DNA of 64,000 nt, from positions 620,001 to 684,000 of the forward strand of contig OZ037855.1 of NCBI GenBank assembly GCA_964035575.1, read 5' to 3'. A program made the translations under genes and the position numbers. Origin of the DNA: Rhynchopus sp. YZ270_cl-10. Taxonomy: Eukaryota > Euglenozoa > Diplonemea > Diplonemida > Diplonemidae. Every line of letters begins with the position of its first letter. Within the stretch, counting starts at the first letter, position 1. Of the stretch, positions 45,583-56,232 are shown one piece after another. The notes beneath the pieces are model-generated. The model ran no database searches, was not told where the DNA came from, and was given only the letters and a program-made list of their open reading frames with translations.

Positions 45583-46833
45583 TAAGAATTAATGCAGACA
45601 CCTCAACAGAAGAGAAGAGAGAGAAAAGAAAGGTTGATTGAGTACGACCTACGCCTCGCAATGATTTTCCCAAAAAGGGGGGAGAAGAAGACGGTACCCG
45701 AAAAGTCAAAATACGTTGAACGACTAACGATTTAACCGAAAAGTTGGATTGAAAGCTTGAGGGGTGTAGCGAGGAAGAAGGGAGGGGTGCCTGGTGATCG
45801 GGGGTGTAGAAAAAAGGGGGAAACAGTACAGAGTCACCTTAAAAAATCGAGAAAAAAGGGGGATCTTTGTTTGGAACGGGTTTTGGGAAGAGTTCTGGGG
45901 GGGTTAAGTGGAAACGGGAGTTTTGCTTCGCGTCATACAAATTGTACGGGAACAACTGGAGGGGAGGTGTAAGAAAGGCAGCGCATCCTTGGGGTGTAAC
46001 TATGCAGTAAGGGGTTCAAACAACACACAAACAAAGCGTTGAAAGGACGATTATTCTTCACTGTAGGCATGAATCGTTTCTCAAATCAAGCGTTGTGTTT
46101 GGCATGTCGCTTTTTCCGGTGCAACAACACAAAACGCATCACGGTGCTGTCAAGCAACAGATGCATTGTTGTCAATTGCTGCATTTCCTTTTGTACGTAG
46201 GGATTCCGTTTCCCTCGCGTTTATGTTCGATCAATGCGCATCGCTCGTGCGGATCACAGCCTGGAGGAGGACACAACAACGTAAATTGCGGGGTCCGTTT
46301 TCTAAAACTGGGTTAAAAAAAAGGGGTTGGAGAAGGCTCAGAACAAATGCACCTCGTGTACATCTTTACCACTATCGTTCAGAAATAGAAGTCGTCTTTG
46401 AGAAAAAATGCGAGCCAAGGGGAGGAAGAAGAGTCAAGTGTTGGTTTTGTCCCTAAGTGTTGAAAACAAAAGTGGTCTTAGTCAGTGCAACAACGCCTCA
46501 TGGGCAGAGAGAGCACAGCAACAAAACCCCTTCTGTCATTTTGTGATTTTTGTTTTCTTTTTTCTTTTCTTTTTTATAATCTGCTCTTTTTTTGTTGCTG
46601 GAAAGCGACAGCAAAAGGTGGCAGAGAAAAAGAGGTATTCAGTCGAGGGAGGGGTGCATACGTTGGATCAAGAAAGTAAAAAAATAAATGGAAAGGGGAG
46701 GAGAAGAGAAGCGGCACATTGTGCCGCATACACAATGCACATACCTCTCGCACGAATAAGGGTGTTTGATAACTCAAAAAAAAGACAACACAGGGGGAAA
46801 GGTGGCACGATTTGAATACCGTGTAATAGAAGA
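45583..46833. other. Intergenic DNA without a visible gene
   Basis: Both strands lack convincing coding sequence; open frames here are short and Phe/Lys-rich. None of the repeat families described elsewhere is obvious. Confidence 0.45.
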
Positions 46834-49047
46834 TCACTGCATCGCCTGCATCTTCATGGCGGTCAGGTACGTGCAGAACTCTTCAAACAGCACAAAACCG
46901 CCCTGGGTAGAGAAGAGTAAAGACTTGCTTAAATAATAGCTCTCATAGGTAAAGGGGAAGGGTTTTTTCGTTGATTGCTCAATTGTTGGAGGGGGGGTGA
47001 TTGGCGACCGTATCGGAGGAACTATTTCTCCTTTAAACTACGCTTGTAGGAATACAAATAATAACATACCCCATTCGTGTCCATTTTCTTGAACGCCTGC
47101 ACGGTGTCGATCGTTGGCAGCCCCTTCAGGATGGGCAGTGCTTTTTCCTGTGGAAAATTTGAAGAAAATTTGAAAGATCCCACACACATCTCCCCCACTG
47201 TCACCTCACATCGCAACAAAAAAGAGAGAAAAATGGATTGTACGATGACGCAATGTTTGTACTCTCGGGTTGAGATGCAAGGACAACTCGGCTTTGAAAA
47301 AAGATCGGGTCTTTGTTTGTGCGCTCAAAGCCGGGATAAACAAAAAAGTGGAAAAAGTGTGAAACTGCATATCGTGTTGGTGTGTGTGAATCAAGGTAAC
47401 CGGCAATTACAAGAAGCGCTTTGAGCAAACACAACGGAACACAAAAACATGCTGCCTCCAATCTTTTTAGTGACAACTAAAAGATGGTGTTTAAAAAATG
47501 CATTAACAGCTGGTTCGACTCAACCAATTGTCACCAAAATGCCACCCACATACCAACTCCTGCATGGAGATGCGTCTGTCGTTGGAACGGTCTATCTGCT
47601 GGAAGGTCCGCCAGAGCTCGTTGTAGTGCACAATGTACTTCAGGAAGTACGAGAACTCCTTTCTCCCGATGAAGCCATTTCCTGACTTATCTGCTGCCTT
47701 GTAAGCACGCATGATGGCAGGCTTATGGTTGAACTGCGGCCAAATCTGCACACATGCCTTGTCCAACTCTGCCAACGAGAGGATGCCATTTCCATTCGGG
47801 TCGATGTCATTGAAGATCTTGTCGACACTCTCCATGGGAGGGAACACTAGCGGCGGCATCGGACGAGCATGCGCCCCTTGGCTGCTCCGTGAGCTGGCAG
47901 CGGAACTCAACTTCGCGCTGGTGCGTGCCTCATATGAGGTGTGGTTCCCTGCTGCACGCTGCAGCATTGACTGTTCCGCCGCCGAACCACCCTTCTCCAT
48001 TCGCTGCTGTGCTAGGGTAATGGCAAATTCATCGAACAGAACGTACCCGCCTTGGTTCGAATCCATTCTCTGGAACAGCGCCCCCACCTCCACAGGAGAC
48101 AGCTGCAGCGCAGGCGCAGCAGCGTTCAGCTCATCGAGGGTAACCCTTCTGTCCCCTGAGATGTCCACCTTGGAGAACCGCGTCCACAACTCATTATAAA
48201 AATGCAAAAATTTCAAGAACGCCTTGAACTCATGACGTCCCAACAGTCCGGTACCATTTGCATCAGCCGCCTTGTATGCCCGCATGATTGCAGGCTTATG
48301 ATTGAACTGCGGCCACAGCATTATCACCCCACGGTCCAACTCCGCTAGGGAGAGCTTCCCATTCGCATTCGGGTCTAAGGTGTCGAAGAGCTTCTTCCTT
48401 TCTTCGACGTTCGGGAACTTCAAGGATCCAGAACGCAACGACATTCCACTGGTCATAGAACCGTTGCCAAGGGAGGGGAGACGACCAGAAAACTTTGCAC
48501 TACTGTTACCACCTCCACTGCGCTTCCCGAACACGGTGTGGCCTTTGGAGTCAACAAGAAAGTTGTGTTTCCGCGTTGCGGCGAATGGGGCAGTGCTTGG
48601 GGCAACCCTTTTCTTTGAGTCTGCAGGCGAATAATAGTTCGAGAACGCGAGGGAAGAGGACTGGTCTGGCTCGCTCCTGCTGAAGGTCAGTTCGCTTGCG
48701 TCGCGGAAGCGGATTTTATACTTCAGGACACGCTCCTGCGCTGAGTTGTTATAGGCAATGCGGTTGAGCGCCTCCGCCAACGTACATTTATGTGGAAGAG
48801 CGGTCACCTCCCACCGCGCAAAGCTCGCATCCTTCATCGGAGGCCTCTGCGGGTTCACTCTCTGCGTCAAAGGACCGTTTATAGACAGCGCCCCCCACTT
48901 CCCCCTCCGCGCCTCATCAAAGCTCGTTGTAGGCTCGCTCGATCCACCGCCACCCCCTGCATCAGGAAGATGCAAGATACAATAGTTCAACGGCTCCTTC
49001 TCAGTAATCCCGCCAAGCTTACCATAAGGAAGATCTAGGTGAACCAT
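46834..49047 (-). CDS. Eight-EF-hand calflagin-like calcium-binding protein (546 aa, 3 exons)
   Basis: Exons 49047-47554, 47147-47070 and 46902-46834; donors GTATGT twice; phases 0. The N-terminal ~200 residues are Ser/Gly-rich. Two modules of four EF-hands follow. Module 1: LDPNANGKLSLAELD, ADANGTGLLGRHEF, VDISGDRRVTLDEL, MDSNQGGYVLFDEF. Module 2: IDPNGNGILSLAELD, ADKSGNGFIGRKEF, IDRSNDRRISMQEL, MDTNGGGFVLFEEF. The WPQFNHKPAIMRAYKAAD segment is identical in both, so this is an internal duplication. The ELW-x-x-F-x-x-(I/V)D pattern and the fourth-hand GG-x-VLFDEF recall trypanosome flagellar calcium-binding protein/calflagin. Several loops deviate at calcium ligand positions (DISGDRRV, DRSNDRRI), so not all hands need bind calcium. 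No N-terminal myristoylation motif (starts MVHLD). Confidence 0.9.
47295..47476 (-). repeat. Family E intronic repeat, EF-hand gene intron 1
   Basis: On the minus strand: AAAAAGATTGGAGGCAGC (47452-47470), a variable middle, then CCCGGCTTTGAGCGCACAAA (about 47315-47335) and AGACCCGATCTTTTTTC. The same two blocks in the same order occur in intron 1 of the RBM26/27-like gene (23371-23550). The first block also occurs in its intron 3 (about 22730-22755). Confidence 0.75.
47555..49047 (-). other. Exon 1 of the EF-hand gene, carrying the internal duplication
   Basis: The first module ends about 48030 and the second begins about 47830, separated by a Ser/Ala/Arg-rich linker (SAKLSSAASSRSSQGAHARP). 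Both modules share WPQFNHKPAIMRAYKAAD exactly. The final EF-hand of module 2 is split by an intron between DTNG and GGFVLF, whereas the equivalent hand in module 1 is unsplit. Confidence 0.8.
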
Positions 49048-49373
49048 TATGGGGAAAGGAGGAGAGGAGAGTGGGGGGAGAAGGCGCGCAAAAAAAAAAA
49101 AATCCTGAGAGAGAGGCTTGGTGTTTGAGGGAAAGGGAAAGCGAGGGGGTGGATCGAGCTTCCGAATAGACTCCCTGACGAAGCATCGTGGGTGATCCCA
49201 GTGGAGGGGGTGACGTCCCAGAAGGGCATATTCTGCTGTGAGACAGATCCGGCCGAAAATTATCGCGTTTAGGTTTGCACATTATATGACGTGCTTCGGT
49301 GAATTCTTTTCGGTGCACCCCTACACTATCAACAGGAATTTATCAGTTTAAACGCTAAAAAAAAATATCATCA

Positions 49374-49733
49374 ATGGGCCCAAAAAGCAGAAAGAGGAAG
49401 GTCGACGAGACAATCGTCTCGAGCAACACCGACGCGAGCGATTCCTCTTCCACCAGGGCACAAACAAAGAAAAGAGTGAAAAAATCAGCGAAAAAGGCAA
49501 CGAGTAAGCCTTCTGCAAAGACTGCAAGCAAGCCACCAGCCAAGCCACCAGCCAAGAAAGGCGGTCCGATAGAGAAGACCCCGGCGGAGAAGCGCAGAGA
49601 GACCATAGAGTCTCGGAAGAAGCTGCAGGAGGTGGCCGAGCCAGCAAAAGTGCGTACAAGGGTCGACGAGGGAATCGCCTTGGAGGTCAGGTTGCGAGGA
49701 GAAGGACAGGCACATCGCAAGAGATCACGCTAA
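49374..49733 (+). CDS. Lys/Ala/Pro-rich histone-H1-tail-like ORF on the plus strand
   Basis: 119 codons from ATG: MGPKSRKRKVDETIVSSNTD, then KKRVKKSAKKATSKPSAK and KPPAKPPAKKGGP, ending AHRKRSR. Composition resembles histone H1 tails or other basic nuclear proteins. It is the only convincing long ORF on the plus strand, between the divergent-side start of the EF-hand gene and the next minus gene. Downstream in another frame, GCDIGLSRATLTRQLAYENG resembles a helix-turn-helix, so this could be the start of a decayed transposon gene rather than a host gene. Confidence 0.35.
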   Translation: MGPKSRKRKVDETIVSSNTDASDSSSTRAQTKKRVKKSAKKATSKPSAKTASKPPAKPPAKKGGPIEKTPAEKRRETIESRKKLQEVAEPAKVRTRVDEGIALEVRLRGEGQAHRKRSR

Positions 49734-50601
49734 TCTCCAAGAAAATGAACGTCCAGCCCCAGGCTGCGACATCGGCCTCAGTCGTGCAACGCTGACGCGC
49801 CAGCTTGCATATGAAAATGGACCTCGAGTGGTGGCGCACTGCGTCTTCTTGCCGATCCTGGGGGAGTAGGGCAGCATGGGGTTGGATGGATTTTGTAGGA
49901 AGGCAGCGGGTATGCAATTATATACAAGCGTGTGAGGGTGATGGGGTGACATGAGAGGTGTGCACTACCCAATCCCCTGTGTGCAAACCATCCTGGGACT
50001 CAACCAATGCGTCATGAGGAAGTCCTGCCCGACACCGTTGGGGTGCTTGAACAGCCGAGTGTGTCTTCTGTTTGGCGGAAATGCCTAAAAAGGGGGGATA
50101 ACGATTGCGATAAGGCAGTAGGGCCAACCACAGATCTTGTTTTTTTTTTTTATTGTTGCATCCGTACAACGAGATAAGGTTACTCCAGCCGGCAGCCTTC
50201 GTTGTTTTCCCAGAAGAGACCATACGTTTCCGTTCTTTACATTTTGAATTATTTCATGAGAATCCCAAAAAAAATAGTGCTCCCTCAAAATGGGGGAAAC
50301 CTTTTGGGCTTTTCTACTCCTATGCTAGAGCAGAAAAAATGAAGTTGAAAGTGCAAACACTTCACCGTTCATCGGCGTGACGCAGAAGCCTATCGGGAGG
50401 TGGGGCGCTGGCAGAGCGTGGGGGGGGAAAAAATGTCTCTAATTCTGTTTATAGTATCACTTCGATACCGTCTGTCTTTCGTTATCTAGAAAACACTTTT
50501 TTGGTGTATCGACAATTACCAGTAGATTCACACAATGTCACTCAAAGGATACGTACAGACAGCCGTAAGAGTTGTATCAACGACACCCGGGGTAAGCTCG
50601 A
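49734..50601. other. Gene-free DNA with a family D repeat
   Basis: 50341-50390 carries family D (GTTGAAAGTGCAAACACTTC, then ACCGTTCATCGGCG). Otherwise nothing seen. Confidence 0.45.
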
Positions 50602-52165
50602 CTATTTTTTCTCTTGGAGATAACGATCGCGTGTGGGGATAAATTGGATGCCCCAGGTATGTTGAAGGCGTTCCAGCTCGGTGAGGAGGCGTCTGCACTG
50701 GGTTTTTTCCAAAAGAGAGTTGCCGCGAACAAAGTCAAACAAACCTCTGGGCTGCAGCAACTGCAGCTGCGCTACAAGACCTGCCACGCTTTGGTTGCAA
50801 CCGGCCCCGACCAACGACACTATAGCATGGTGCAGATGCTCTGTCTTCAACCCGCTGGTAGGACACGGACTGTTCGTCACACAAATTGCATCTACCCCTT
50901 CCTTCACCACCGGCCCCTCAGACAGCCCTACCACCACTGCCTCGACACCCCGCCCCCTCACAAAGCTTTCTACTTCACTCAATGTCTGCGCAGTCGGTCC
51001 TGCACAGAGAAGCAACCTGATCCCCCTGCACCCTGCCCGCTTCAGCGATTCGTAGTGCGAGACAATCCGGCTCAACGCAGTGTCGTACAACGTACAGACC
51101 CGCCGGGTGACCAGACACACCTCCTCGCTGTGCTCCCAACGCAGCACTGCAAGGAGGTGCGCATACAGAGACGACCCTTTGGGTGCACACTGCGTGAGCA
51201 TAGCGATCTGGCAGACCTCCACCAGGTTGCGTACTGCGGTGCGCAGGGCTTCGAACTCCTCTGGTGAGGTGTTCGACAGGCAGGTGTGGCGCGCCTGGGT
51301 GACGTTGTTGTGTGCAGTGTGGAGGTCTGATGATGCGGCTGCATCGGTTGGTAGTGGTGGGAGGGTTCCAACTGCGTCCACAAAGCGTTGACACCCAGCC
51401 TCCGCCTGCATGATCCGGACAATGCGAACGGTCGCTTGGGGGATGAGGGAGGGAAGGGCACGCAGCGGTGCGCGCAGCATCTCAGCGCAGAGCAGGTCCT
51501 GTACACCCCGCAGCGTCCAAATCCCGCCAGAGAAGAAGACGCACTGCATGTTCGCGATGACAGGTGTCCAGGCAGCTCCCGTAGTGATGTCGTGCACGCC
51601 GCCCACATTGCCAGCACCAATGAGCGGGCGGATAAGACGCCGCACAAACGTCCGATCGCATTGCAAAGCAAGCACGCATCTGGTACTTCGGTTTTCGATC
51701 TTGCTCTGGAAAAAAGGGGAGTAAAAGGAGGTCTGCATGAAGCTAAGACAATTTGTAGGGTACCTCAAAGACCATTTCCCACAAGATGCTATCCCGCAAA
51801 CGTAAAAACCCGTCTAGACACACGGAAATTGAGTTAAAAAAGGGGAAATATACCTTGGCGATACGCTCTGAGCACGCTATGTTGACCGTATTGCGAACGT
51901 GCATCTCGACTGCGGGTGCGCCGCTGAAGACATCATCGAGCACAGAACGTTCACTGGCAACGACAAGCCCACCACGGTAGTGACCATGCAGCGCCAGGAG
52001 CATACGGCGCACCAAACCCCGCCACCACCCACAACCCTGCGGGAACTGCACGAAGGCAGCACCACGCGTCACCATCCCATCCTCCACCGTCTTCATCACC
52101 GCCTCACTAGACGCACGCATTCTCTCAAGCCCTCCTTCCGTGTACCCATTGATCTCCACAGGCAT
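50602..52165 (-). CDS. Unrecognised two-exon protein (about 471 aa)
   Basis: Exon 1 52165-51854 and exon 2 51705-50602, joined ERIAK|SKIENRSTRC across a 148-bp intron (GTATAT...TTCCAG, phase 0). The first in-frame ATG (MPVEINGYTEGGLERMRASS) is used; the frame is open ~95 bases further up to an ACCACAG acceptor-like site, so an upstream exon is possible. No family recognised. Predicted mostly alpha-helical with short hydrophobic strands (GIRLLLCAG, GVEAVVVGLSEGPVVKEGVD, HAIVSLVGAG). It is Cys-rich for its length and ends IPTRDRYLQEKK. Codon use and GC are like its neighbours. Confidence 0.65.
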
Positions 52166-53089
52166 CAAAAGCAACAACACCCACTCAGAGAACCCTCCGA
52201 GAAAGACGTATGAATGGGGACCCCCTCCTACCCCCCCTCCTGTGGTTGAAATGGTAAGGCTATGCTCAAGGATAAGGGGTGAGGTCTCAAGATGATGGAG
52301 GCTATGTCATCCGGGGCCAGTGGAAATGGTCAACAGGATAGCCAATGTGTTACCACTCATTTCTCTGCATTCAGGTAGCGGAATGTTCACGCTTTCCCTT
52401 TCGGCAATCCTACAACGAAGCACCGAGATGCGACATCGTAGCTTTTGAGGCGAGCAATTAACACCTTGCCTGAGATAACCCACCGGCAATGAGGAGTCAG
52501 ATGGTGATACATCTGCTATCAAGTAAAGAGAGAAAGAGGGAGGGGAGGACGATCATTGCTTCCGTTTTTATAATGAAAACGCAGCTGCTGAGAGTGGATA
52601 GTTCGCTTTCACAACGGAGGGGGAAAAAGAAGAGAATTATACCATACACATTCAATGAATTGAAAGTACGGGTATAGGGATAAAAAATTGTTCCCTTCCT
52701 TTTTTTAGAAGAGACGTGATGAGAAAACAGACATTTCCTCCCTATTTTTACTCACTTTCTGCTTGGATCTGACCTAACTTTGATAAAGCCTTTTGGCCAA
52801 GGCTTTTTTTATACCCAACCCCTTCCTAACCCACCACCACCACCATTACCATGTCCTAAAAAAAATTGGTCTGATTTGAGAATGATGCGGTTTCCAACAG
52901 ACAGACCAAACATCTTCTCAAAGAACGTTGAAAATATGCTTCGCGCAAACATAAAGCACTTTATTTCAAAGAGAATACAAAAGTGTCTCTCACTGCGCCA
53001 CTGAAGAGGCTGGCAAAAGATGAACCTAAACCCATTGTTTTGCCCTCATCCTCCATCAAAGATGGCCAGGGGAAAATGCACTAAATCCC
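52166..53089. other. Intergenic region downstream of TSR2
   Basis: The stretch right after 52166 may contain more 5' coding sequence of the previous gene. A weak family B copy lies at 53018-53053. No other gene seen. Confidence 0.4.
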
Positions 53090-53803
53090 TCATTTAACTG
53101 TCGACCAACCATCGTCATCCACTTCAACGTTGTTCTTCCCGATCTTCTTCTTCTTCTTGCGGGGCTGGCCTGGTTGAGGTGGTGAGCCTGCTTCTGTGAG
53201 GAGAGTTGCGGTTCTGTTGTAGATTGCCTGGAGGATTTGCACCCGTGTTGGTGACTGCAGGGGTTGGCAGTCCGCAACGACGTCACCAAGCATTTCCTTG
53301 AGCACCGCCTCCACTGGGCAAGCCTGCGGCTCAGATGGAAGCATGCCGGGGGAGGGGCGTGCACGGTCCTGGTCCTGGCCGTCCTCGTCGTCATCCTCCA
53401 TATCCGAAGCGAAGTCGTCTTTATGCTGGACAGCCTGCACACCAGACTTCTGCAGGGTTGCTGCTTGATCGCGTGCACGGACCACGCTCTGGTAGTTCCC
53501 CACAGCGCATTCACGGAACATAATGTTCAGGGATTTGCTGACCTCCTCAATGGAGCCGTCCTCTATACGCGCCTGCAGTGCCTCCTCGACCTCCTTGTAG
53601 AGGTACTCCTCAATCTCGTCGGCATAGATTTCCCCCTCCTTCACAAACCAGTCGTTGATGTCCTCGACCATTTCGTTGCAGGCGTGCTCCGCCTTGCTGC
53701 GGATCTGCATGTTGTCCTTGCATAGCTGCAGACTCCCCCACCCAGAGAACAAGGCAGCAACACCTTCCTTGAAGTGCTTCAAATGGTCTCCAGTGCACTT
53801 CAT
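53090..53803 (-). CDS. TSR2: TSR2 pre-rRNA-processing/eS26 escort protein
   Basis: Single exon, 237 aa. The TSR2 domain spans ~5-105: FKEGVAALFSGWGSLQLCKD, then WFVKEGEIYADEIEEYLYKE and the signature EDGSIEEVSKSLNIMF with RECAVGNYQSV. An acidic stretch follows (SDMEDDDEDGQDQD), then a linker and a basic-acidic C-terminus KKKKKIGKNN with DDDGWSTVK; acidic/basic tails with a C-terminal DGW-type motif are usual in TSR2. In yeast Tsr2 carries eS26 to the 90S/40S precursor and is needed for 20S pre-rRNA processing. The ATG at 53803 is chosen because a CACCCTACAG acceptor ends 8 bases before it, excluding the upstream in-frame codons. Confidence 0.88.
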   Translation of the reverse strand: MKCTGDHLKHFKEGVAALFSGWGSLQLCKDNMQIRSKAEHACNEMVEDINDWFVKEGEIYADEIEEYLYKEVEEALQARIEDGSIEEVSKSLNIMFRECAVGNYQSVVRARDQAATLQKSGVQAVQHKDDFASDMEDDDEDGQDQDRARPSPGMLPSEPQACPVEAVLKEMLGDVVADCQPLQSPTRVQILQAIYNRTATLLTEAGSPPQPGQPRKKKKKIGKNNVEVDDDGWSTVK

Positions 53804-53830
53804 TTTGGATCCTGTAGGGTGAATGAAATT
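53804..53830 (-). promoter_or_regulatory. Probable trans-splice acceptor of TSR2
   Basis: Minus-strand sequence TTTCATTCACCCTACAG|GATCCAAAATG has a pyrimidine-rich tract and AG 8 bases before the ATG, with no upstream exon evident. This fits spliced-leader addition; a cis acceptor from an unseen 5' exon is the alternative. Confidence 0.4.
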
Positions 53831-53851
53831 CAGGGGGGCCGCCACCTAGCA

Positions 53852-54385
53852 AAGTTCTGTTGATGGTCAACAGAACTTTTTGAAAATGAAAAAAAAAAAA
53901 AAAAAAAAAGGTTCTGTTGAGTGGTTCAGACCCGTTCTACTTGTCAAAAAATCTCAGGAGAAGAAGATATGGAGAGGTGAGTGCTCAAACGTCCCAAAAA
54001 AATCAAAATCGGGTGGTGGGAAAAAAAAAAAAGTTGCGTACCGTGCGCCTGCGGCGCAAGCAGCTCCCACCACCAACGCAGTTCCATTTTATGGGAACAT
54101 TTTTTTAGAAATGTTGCGTACCGTGGCTTCGCCAGGAACCTTTGGGTGTCATGACCGCTGCTTACTGATAAGAAGGCTGACACCACTACGGCTTGTGGAC
54201 GGCCACCGTAGAGTACAATGTACAGCCTGGTGAGAGGGAAAGAGCAAATGTCGCTGATTCGGAGGAACTCTGACGGGCTTGGGGAAGATGCGTCTCTCCG
54301 CCGGAGGCCACGAGAAGGAGCTTTATAGGGGTTTTCGCGCGAAGCGCGAAAATTTTTTTTGGACCATCAACAGAACTTTTTCAAA
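53852..54385. mobile_element. Short element with AAAGTTCTGTTGATGGTC ends
   Basis: The left end AAAGTTCTGTTGATGGTC (53852-53869) and its reverse complement GACCATCAACAGAACTTT (about 54361-54378) bound ~530 bp. The left end is also a perfect 11-bp-arm palindrome, AGTTCTGTTGA-TGG-TCAACAGAACT. The interior holds small GC hairpins (GCGCCTGCGGCGC, TTCGCGCGAAGCGCGAA). It lies only ~40 bp upstream of the TSR2 acceptor. Family unknown; no target duplication seen. Confidence 0.55.
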
Positions 54386-56067
54386 ACCCAAAATCCTGGC
54401 GGCGGGGCTGATGAAATTACAAAAAAAAAAAAAATTGCCAGGCCCACATATGATGTCAGCCATTCGATGAAAGTGTAGAATACACTGCGGTAAGAAGGGT
54501 GTAAAAAGGAAAACCTAATGGCTTGCCCGTACCGTGGTGTGAAAGAGGGGGGCGATGCACAACCAGCGGGAGGACCACCTTTCGCTGAAGAGTTGTGTTA
54601 AAAGAAATCTTGTAAGACAAGGTGTCTAAAATAAAATGTGGGGTGGATAGGGGGGGATAGTAACAGCACAGCAGTTGACATACCAGAGGACGCTATTGTC
54701 ACAGCGTTGTCATTCATAATGTAATCTTTTGTTTTTTTTTTTGTGTATGATGTCTGTACAGGGAAGGGTGTGTTGCTTTATTGCACAACTTTGGTTGCAC
54801 GCTACCCTAAACAACAAATTATAAAAAGAACTCAGACCACCCCCCCCTTTTTTTTTCCAAATACTCGAGTTAACTTTTTGTACAGTATCTTTTTTTTTTA
54901 AGGGGTGAGGGGGGAAGAGGGAGGACGCTATTATAACGTCCTCGAGGGGACAGCCAAATGACGGGGAGGTGGAGGATAATCTAGAGGTAAAAATACGGGG
55001 TGGGGGGGTGGGGTGCAACAAGGGGTTTTGGGAGCACATAGAGTGAGTGAGAGAAGGAGACATGAAATACTCTTCATGGCCTCCGAACAAAAGGGGAATA
55101 TTTGAGTGAAATGCGAAGCACATCGAAAAAAAGGGGAGTAGTGGGTACAAATTTGAAGAGCAGAGTCATAACGTGCCTCTTCCACGAGATTTTTTCTCTT
55201 TTTTGAAGAAAAAAAAAATGTAAGCAAGAGATGAGGAAGACTACTCGAAAGAGCTAGGCCAAAGAGAAAGGAAAAGTTTATAAGATGAACCTGAGCCTCT
55301 CAATGTAGTCACCTTGAAGAAATTAGATTCATATACTTTCAGTTCACAGAATTGAAAGTATTGTGGCAAAAAAAGAAGAAAAAAATGAGCTGTGAAAATC
55401 TACATCATTCCGCTTGATGGTACCTGAAATTTTTTGGTGGGAGTTAAAGTACCCCTCCAAACTCTACAAAATTTCATGCAAAATCAAGTGGGCGTTTTCA
55501 CAAAATGAGCACAATCGAATACAAAAAAAAAAAAGGGAAACTCTCAGGAACAACACAGTCTAAAACATTTGTGTAGGAGAACTGGGGGGGGAACGTTTGG
55601 AAAACGTAAAAAAAAGCCCCCCTCACCCTCTCTCTCCGCTTTTTTGATACTTTTATATTTTGGGGTGGTGACGTTTTGTCTTTTGCAACGACAGATCAGG
55701 AGGAGACTGATGGTCGAGGCCTATAAAAAATGGTAGCTATTGATTTGCACCGCTTCCACTGAAACCACGGACGATGCCAGCCCTGGATGAAATCACAAAA
55801 AAAAAAAGAGAAGTTGAAAGTGCAAACGCCTCACCGTTCATCGGCCGGACGCAGGCACTGGCACAAAAAAAAAATTATGGGATATGGAGGAAGGGGCGGG
55901 GAGGACGGGAGGCTTGTTACCCATCTTGCCCGATAATTAAAAATAGGAAAACTAGAAAGATTGGACGTGCCTCTCCCACGCAGTACACATCGTTAATAAG
56001 CGAAGTCGATAAAACATGCTCCGGGCGCGAAGGGGGAGAAAAAAAAGATTGAAATTTTAAAATGAAT

Positions 56068-56109
56068 TTATAAGATGACCCTAAGCTGCTTGTGCTTACG
56101 GTAGTCATC
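56068..56109 (-). repeat. Family B hairpin repeat (representative)
   Basis: Minus strand GACTACCGTAAGCACAAGCA, then GCTTAGGGTCATCTTATAAA. Consensus over at least 14 copies: AAGGTGACTAAGC, a short loop containing ACGAGAGG, then GCTTAGGTTCATCTT. The CTAAGC/GCTTAG arms can pair. Better copies: 22990-23027, 25174-25212, 26840-26880, 38740-38772, 42016-42053, 55276-55315, 56845-56880, 57237-57269, 61234-61268, 61931-61963, 62430-62465, 62693-62728. All have the same orientation. Confidence 0.7.
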
Positions 56110-56190
56110 AAAAAAAATAATAAAACTCATGCAAAAGACCGAAGTACAGCAGGCTCTAAGAGTGCAACAACAAAAAATACGTCGAAAATA

Positions 56191-56232
56191 AAGTTGACTT
56201 GAAATACAAAGCCCTCTCATGACAGTGTACCT
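56191..56232 (-). repeat. Family C repeat (representative)
   Basis: Minus strand AAGGTACACTGTCATGAGAG, then GGCTTTGTATTTCAAGTCAA. Other copies: 25460-25499, 61602-61633, and partial 24878-24898 and 24735-24768. It shares the opening AAGGT and the C(A/G)(T/C)GAGAGG centre with family B. Confidence 0.7.

Noticed and set aside
50602-52165. Group II chaperonin (CCT/BBS-type) identity for the unrecognised protein
   Set aside because: A weak resemblance of the extreme 5' sequence to the equatorial-domain motif is in the wrong position relative to the remaining ~400 residues.
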